From assembly GCF_037861325.1 (NCBI RefSeq), contig NZ_JAFELW010000001.1: a stretch of 64,000 bases of DNA. The stretch is one strand, 5' to 3'. This document shows, piece by piece, positions 61,651-64,000 of the stretch; the first letter of the stretch is position 1; each line of letters opens with the position of its first letter. The stretch comes from Riemerella anatipestifer_F. Lineage in GTDB: Bacteria; Bacteroidota; Bacteroidia; Flavobacteriales; Weeksellaceae. The notes beneath the pieces are model-generated. The model did no database searches, was not told where the DNA came from, and saw only the letters and a list, made by a program, of their open reading frames with translations. Both the position numbers and the translations under genes were made by a program.

Positions 61651-63327
61651 TTAGCTAAGTCCTGTAATTACACCATTATCATCTATATCCATTCCTTCGG
61701 CAGCAGGGATACTAGGTAACCCTGGCATACGCATAGTAGTCCCAAGCAACGAAATTACAAACCCTGCACCAGCAGCAAATTCAAACTCTCTTACTGTAAC
61801 TTCAAAATTTTCAGGTCTACCAATTTTAGAATCGGTATCACTAAGAGATTTCGGTGTTTTTACCATACAAACAGGAAGTCCTGAAAGTCCTAAAGACTCT
61901 ATCTTTTTCAATTGAGTTTTAGCTTTGGAAGTGTAGGCAACAGATGATGCACCATAGATTTCTGTGGCTATTTTCTCTATTTTTTCTGGTATGGTTTCTG
62001 TGTAAGCATAAAGCGGCTTGAAATTGCAACTATTGCTTTCCGCTAATTCAGCAACTACTTTAGCTAATTCTTTCGTACCTTCTCCGCCTTTGGTAAATCC
62101 GTAAGAAACCACAGCTTCTATGCCTTTTTCTTTACACTTCTCTTTAATAAACTCTATCTCCTCCGTGCTATCTGTATCAAAATGATTGATAGCTACCACA
62201 GGCTTCAATCCAAATTTCATTACATTCTCCAAATGTTTTTCTAAATTACCTATTCCTTTTTTTACAAAATCTAGATTAGGTGTACCATACTCCTCTTTTT
62301 TAGCTCCTCCGTGATGCCTCAAAGCCCTTACTGTAGCCACTACAACCACCGCATCTGGTTTTAGCCCTGCAGAAATACATTTAATATTAAGGAATTTTTC
62401 AGCTCCTAAATCCGCTCCAAAACCAGCTTCAGTTACGGTATAATCAGCTAAAGATAGTCCCATTTTAGTCGCTAAAACAGAATTAGTACCTTGTGCTATA
62501 CTCGCAAATGGTCCACCATGTAAAATAGCAGGATTGCCTTCTAGGGTTTGCACTAGATTAGGCTTTATAGCGTCTTTTAGAAGGATAGCCATTGCCCCTA
62601 CAACATTTAAATCTCTAGCATAGATTGGCTTTTTATCGTAAGTACTTCCTACATAGATGTTTCCTAAACGCTTTTTGAGATCCGAGAAATTTTCAGCTAA
62701 ACAAAGAATAGCCATAACCTCAGAAGCAGGTGTGATATTGAAACCATCTTCTCTAGGAATACCATTTGCAGAACCTCCAAGCCCAATTACTATTTGTCTT
62801 AAAGCCCTATCATTCATATCCATTACTCTTTTCCAAACCACGGTTCTAGGGTCTATATTAAGCGAACGAGATGCATTTTGAATATTATTATCAATAGCTG
62901 CTGCCAATAGATTATTTGCCTTTTCTATGGCAGAAAAATCACCCGTAAAATGCAGATTAATATCTTCCATTGGGATCACTTGGGAATAACCACCACCTGC
63001 AGCCCCACCTTTAATTCCAAAAACAGGACCTAAAGACGGTTCTCTTAATACAGCGATGGCTTTTTTTCCAATTTTATTAAGTCCTTCGGTAAGCCCTATA
63101 CTTACAGTAGTTTTACCTTCCCCTGCTGGGGTAGGTGTAATTGCAGTGACAAGAACCAGTTTAGATTTTCCTATTTTATTCTCGTCAATTAGCGACAACG
63201 GAAGCTTAGCTTTATATTTTCCATATAATTCTAAGTCATCTTCTGGAATGTTAACCTTTGCAGCAATTTCTTTTATCGGTAATATTTTTGCGCCTTGTGC
63301 TATTTCTAAATCTGATGGAAAACTCAT
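61651..63327 (-). CDS. fhs: Formate-tetrahydrofolate ligase
   Basis: Fhs makes 10-formyl-THF from formate, ATP and THF. The 558-residue protein starts MSFPSDLEIAQGAKILPI and has the P-loop-like TPTPAGEGKTTVSIGL, REPSLGPVFGIKGGAAGGGY, TEAGFGADLGAEKFLNIKC and FEFAAGAGFVISLLG. The open frame starts 11 codons earlier at 63360, but MSFPSD is the family start. It would feed PurH in this window. The -7 box at 63358-63365 overlaps the rejected upstream start. Confidence 0.95.
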   Translation of the reverse strand: MSFPSDLEIAQGAKILPIKEIAAKVNIPEDDLELYGKYKAKLPLSLIDENKIGKSKLVLVTAITPTPAGEGKTTVSIGLTEGLNKIGKKAIAVLREPSLGPVFGIKGGAAGGGYSQVIPMEDINLHFTGDFSAIEKANNLLAAAIDNNIQNASRSLNIDPRTVVWKRVMDMNDRALRQIVIGLGGSANGIPREDGFNITPASEVMAILCLAENFSDLKKRLGNIYVGSTYDKKPIYARDLNVVGAMAILLKDAIKPNLVQTLEGNPAILHGGPFASIAQGTNSVLATKMGLSLADYTVTEAGFGADLGAEKFLNIKCISAGLKPDAVVVVATVRALRHHGGAKKEEYGTPNLDFVKKGIGNLEKHLENVMKFGLKPVVAINHFDTDSTEEIEFIKEKCKEKGIEAVVSYGFTKGGEGTKELAKVVAELAESNSCNFKPLYAYTETIPEKIEKIATEIYGASSVAYTSKAKTQLKKIESLGLSGLPVCMVKTPKSLSDTDSKIGRPENFEVTVREFEFAAGAGFVISLLGTTMRMPGLPSIPAAEGMDIDDNGVITGLS

Positions 63328-63357
63328 AGTACCTATTTTTAATAATTTAACTAAGCC

Positions 63358-63365
63358 CAAATTTA
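63358..63365 (-). promoter_or_regulatory. -7 promoter element of fhs
   Basis: On the minus strand TAAATTTG matches TAnnTTTG, 31 nt before the ATG at 63327; it overlaps the longer possible start. Confidence 0.5.
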
Positions 63366-63501
63366 CTAAAACCTAAGGCAATTGAAAAGTTATTAAACCT
63401 TTATTTTGTCATTGTTCTTTGCATACAGAGGCAAAATTTTCTCTATTGACCCCGACATGTAAATTTTCTCATAAAAATTAGGCTGATTAAAAAAAATATT
63501 T

Positions 63502-63509
63502 TAATTTTG
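63502..63509 (+). promoter_or_regulatory. -7 promoter element of rplS
   Basis: TAATTTTG matches TAnnTTTG and lies 72 nt before the rplS ATG. Confidence 0.55.
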
Positions 63510-63512
63510 CCG

Positions 63513-63558
63513 ACTGTTAATCAACCTCTGACGAGAGCCGTGTATGTTGTTTGGCATA
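63513..63558 (+). promoter_or_regulatory. Candidate rplS (L19) leader RNA
   Basis: The 5' leader is GC-richer than its surroundings and can fold: CTCT (63526-63529) with AGAG (63534-63537) around GACG, inside a possible stem CAAC (63522-63525) with GTTG (63546-63549). An L19 leader family from Flavobacteria has been proposed, as I recall; identity not checked. Confidence 0.45.
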
Positions 63559-63580
63559 AACTTATTTTATTTATTAAAAA

Positions 63581-63937
63581 ATGGATTTAATTAAGTACGT
63601 ACAAGACAAGTACATTACAAAAAAAGAATTCCCTGAATTCAAAGCTGGTGATACCATCACTGTTTACTACGAAATTAAAGAAGGTCAAAAAACAAGAACT
63701 CAATTCTTTAAAGGAGTGGTTATCCAACTGAGAGGAACTGGAGCTACTAAGACTTTCACTATCAGAAAAATGAGTGGCGATGTGGGCGTAGAAAGAGTAT
63801 TCCCTATCAATATGCCTGCTCTACAAAAAATCACAGTAGACAGAAGAGGTAGCGTAAGAAGAGCTAGAATCTACTACTTCCGTGACCTTAGAGGTAAAAA
63901 AGCTAGAATTAAAGATAAGCCTTATATTGCTAAATAA
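63581..63937 (+). CDS. rplS: 50S ribosomal protein L19
   Basis: L19 sits at the 30S-50S interface. The 118-residue protein starts MDLIKYVQDKYITKKEFPEF and has GDTITVYYEIKEGQKTRTQF, FKGVVIQLRGTGATKTFTIR and RRGSVRRARIYYFRDLRGK. Full length; terminator follows. It is not next to trmD or rimM as in proteobacteria. Confidence 0.97.
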   Translation: MDLIKYVQDKYITKKEFPEFKAGDTITVYYEIKEGQKTRTQFFKGVVIQLRGTGATKTFTIRKMSGDVGVERVFPINMPALQKITVDRRGSVRRARIYYFRDLRGKKARIKDKPYIAK

Positions 63938-63965
63938 TTTAGGCTTTACTAGAAGATTTAAACCT

Positions 63966-63997
63966 AAATCCCTCTTAATTATTAGAGGGATTTTTTT
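63966..63997 (+). terminator. Terminator after rplS
   Basis: A 10-bp stem (aaatccctct / agagggattt) with an 8-nt loop, followed by Ts. Confidence 0.88.
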
Positions 63998-64000
63998 ATT

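Noticed and set aside
1..64000. CRISPR arrays, insertion sequences, prophage, rRNA operons
   Set aside because: No regularly spaced repeats, transposase or phage motifs, or rRNA sequence were seen in any intergenic region.

Overview
The window looks like chromosome from a low-GC member of the Flavobacteriia, most likely the Weeksellaceae (Riemerella/Chryseobacterium/Elizabethkingia group); Riemerella is a guess from overall protein style. Support: recurrent Bacteroidota-type promoter boxes (TAnnTTTG, in three cases with TTG 19-20 nt upstream), a type IX secretion sorting domain, DUF1599, BT_3928-like and TerB-like genes in a row, a single-chain PurL, and AT-rich spacers. I see no rRNA, phage, insertion sequence or CRISPR array. 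One tRNA (Ala, GGC) is present. Most of the window is core chromosome.

Layout. 1-10.8 kb: end of lipB, a lipid-kinase-like gene, an exported C1 peptidase, rpsA (minus), an SPFH protein, uvrA, an outer-membrane barrel and purH. 11-14.7 kb: two unrecognised exported proteins on the minus strand. 14.8-18.5 kb: yaaA-prmC-SpoU methyltransferase, then ffh. 18.6-21.2 kb: a minus-strand arsenic operon (arsR, DUF6428, arsenate-reductase-like phosphatase, acr3) with two matching inverted repeats that look like ArsR operators. 21.3-25.2 kb: DUF1599, DoxX-like, TerB-like, tpiA and two small envelope proteins. 25.18-25.30 kb: a structured RNA element just before anmK. 26.4-30.8 kb: rsgA-divIC-udk (minus), a YdcH-like gene, typA and tRNA-Ala. 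30.9-37.9 kb: DUF2007, a TlpA-like thioredoxin, purA, a frameshifted di-heme peroxidase, lysS, an intradiol dioxygenase lipoprotein and an AraC regulator. 38-45.4 kb: purL-purC-purF (minus), a small acidic protein and a 3-hydroxyacyl-CoA dehydrogenase. 45.5-48.7 kb: thrS-infC-rpmI-rplT (minus), with infC probably starting at AUA. 48.9-56.4 kb: a complete trp operon headed by a 24-codon leader ORF with tandem Trp codons and an attenuator. 56.4-63.3 kb: an alpha/beta-hydrolase lipoprotein, gamma-glutamyltransferase, a T9SS-secreted phosphoesterase, YhhN and fhs. 63.5 kb to the end: rplS with a short leader.

How they fit together. Purine synthesis is spread over purH, purA and purL-purC-purF, and fhs supplies the formyl-tetrahydrofolate that PurH uses. 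The trp operon holds all seven tryptophan functions plus two passengers: tag (3-methyladenine glycosylase) and a small membrane protein. The translation theme is strong (rpsA, prmC, ffh, typA, rsgA, lysS, thrS, infC, L35, L20, L19), and several of these genes have leaders with visible RNA stems.

The most interesting signals are the trp leader attenuator, the structured RNA before anmK, the DUF6428 protein with a double CC tail inside the ars operon, the twin ArsR-like operators, and the non-AUG infC start. All family names come from reading motifs by eye; no database search was run.
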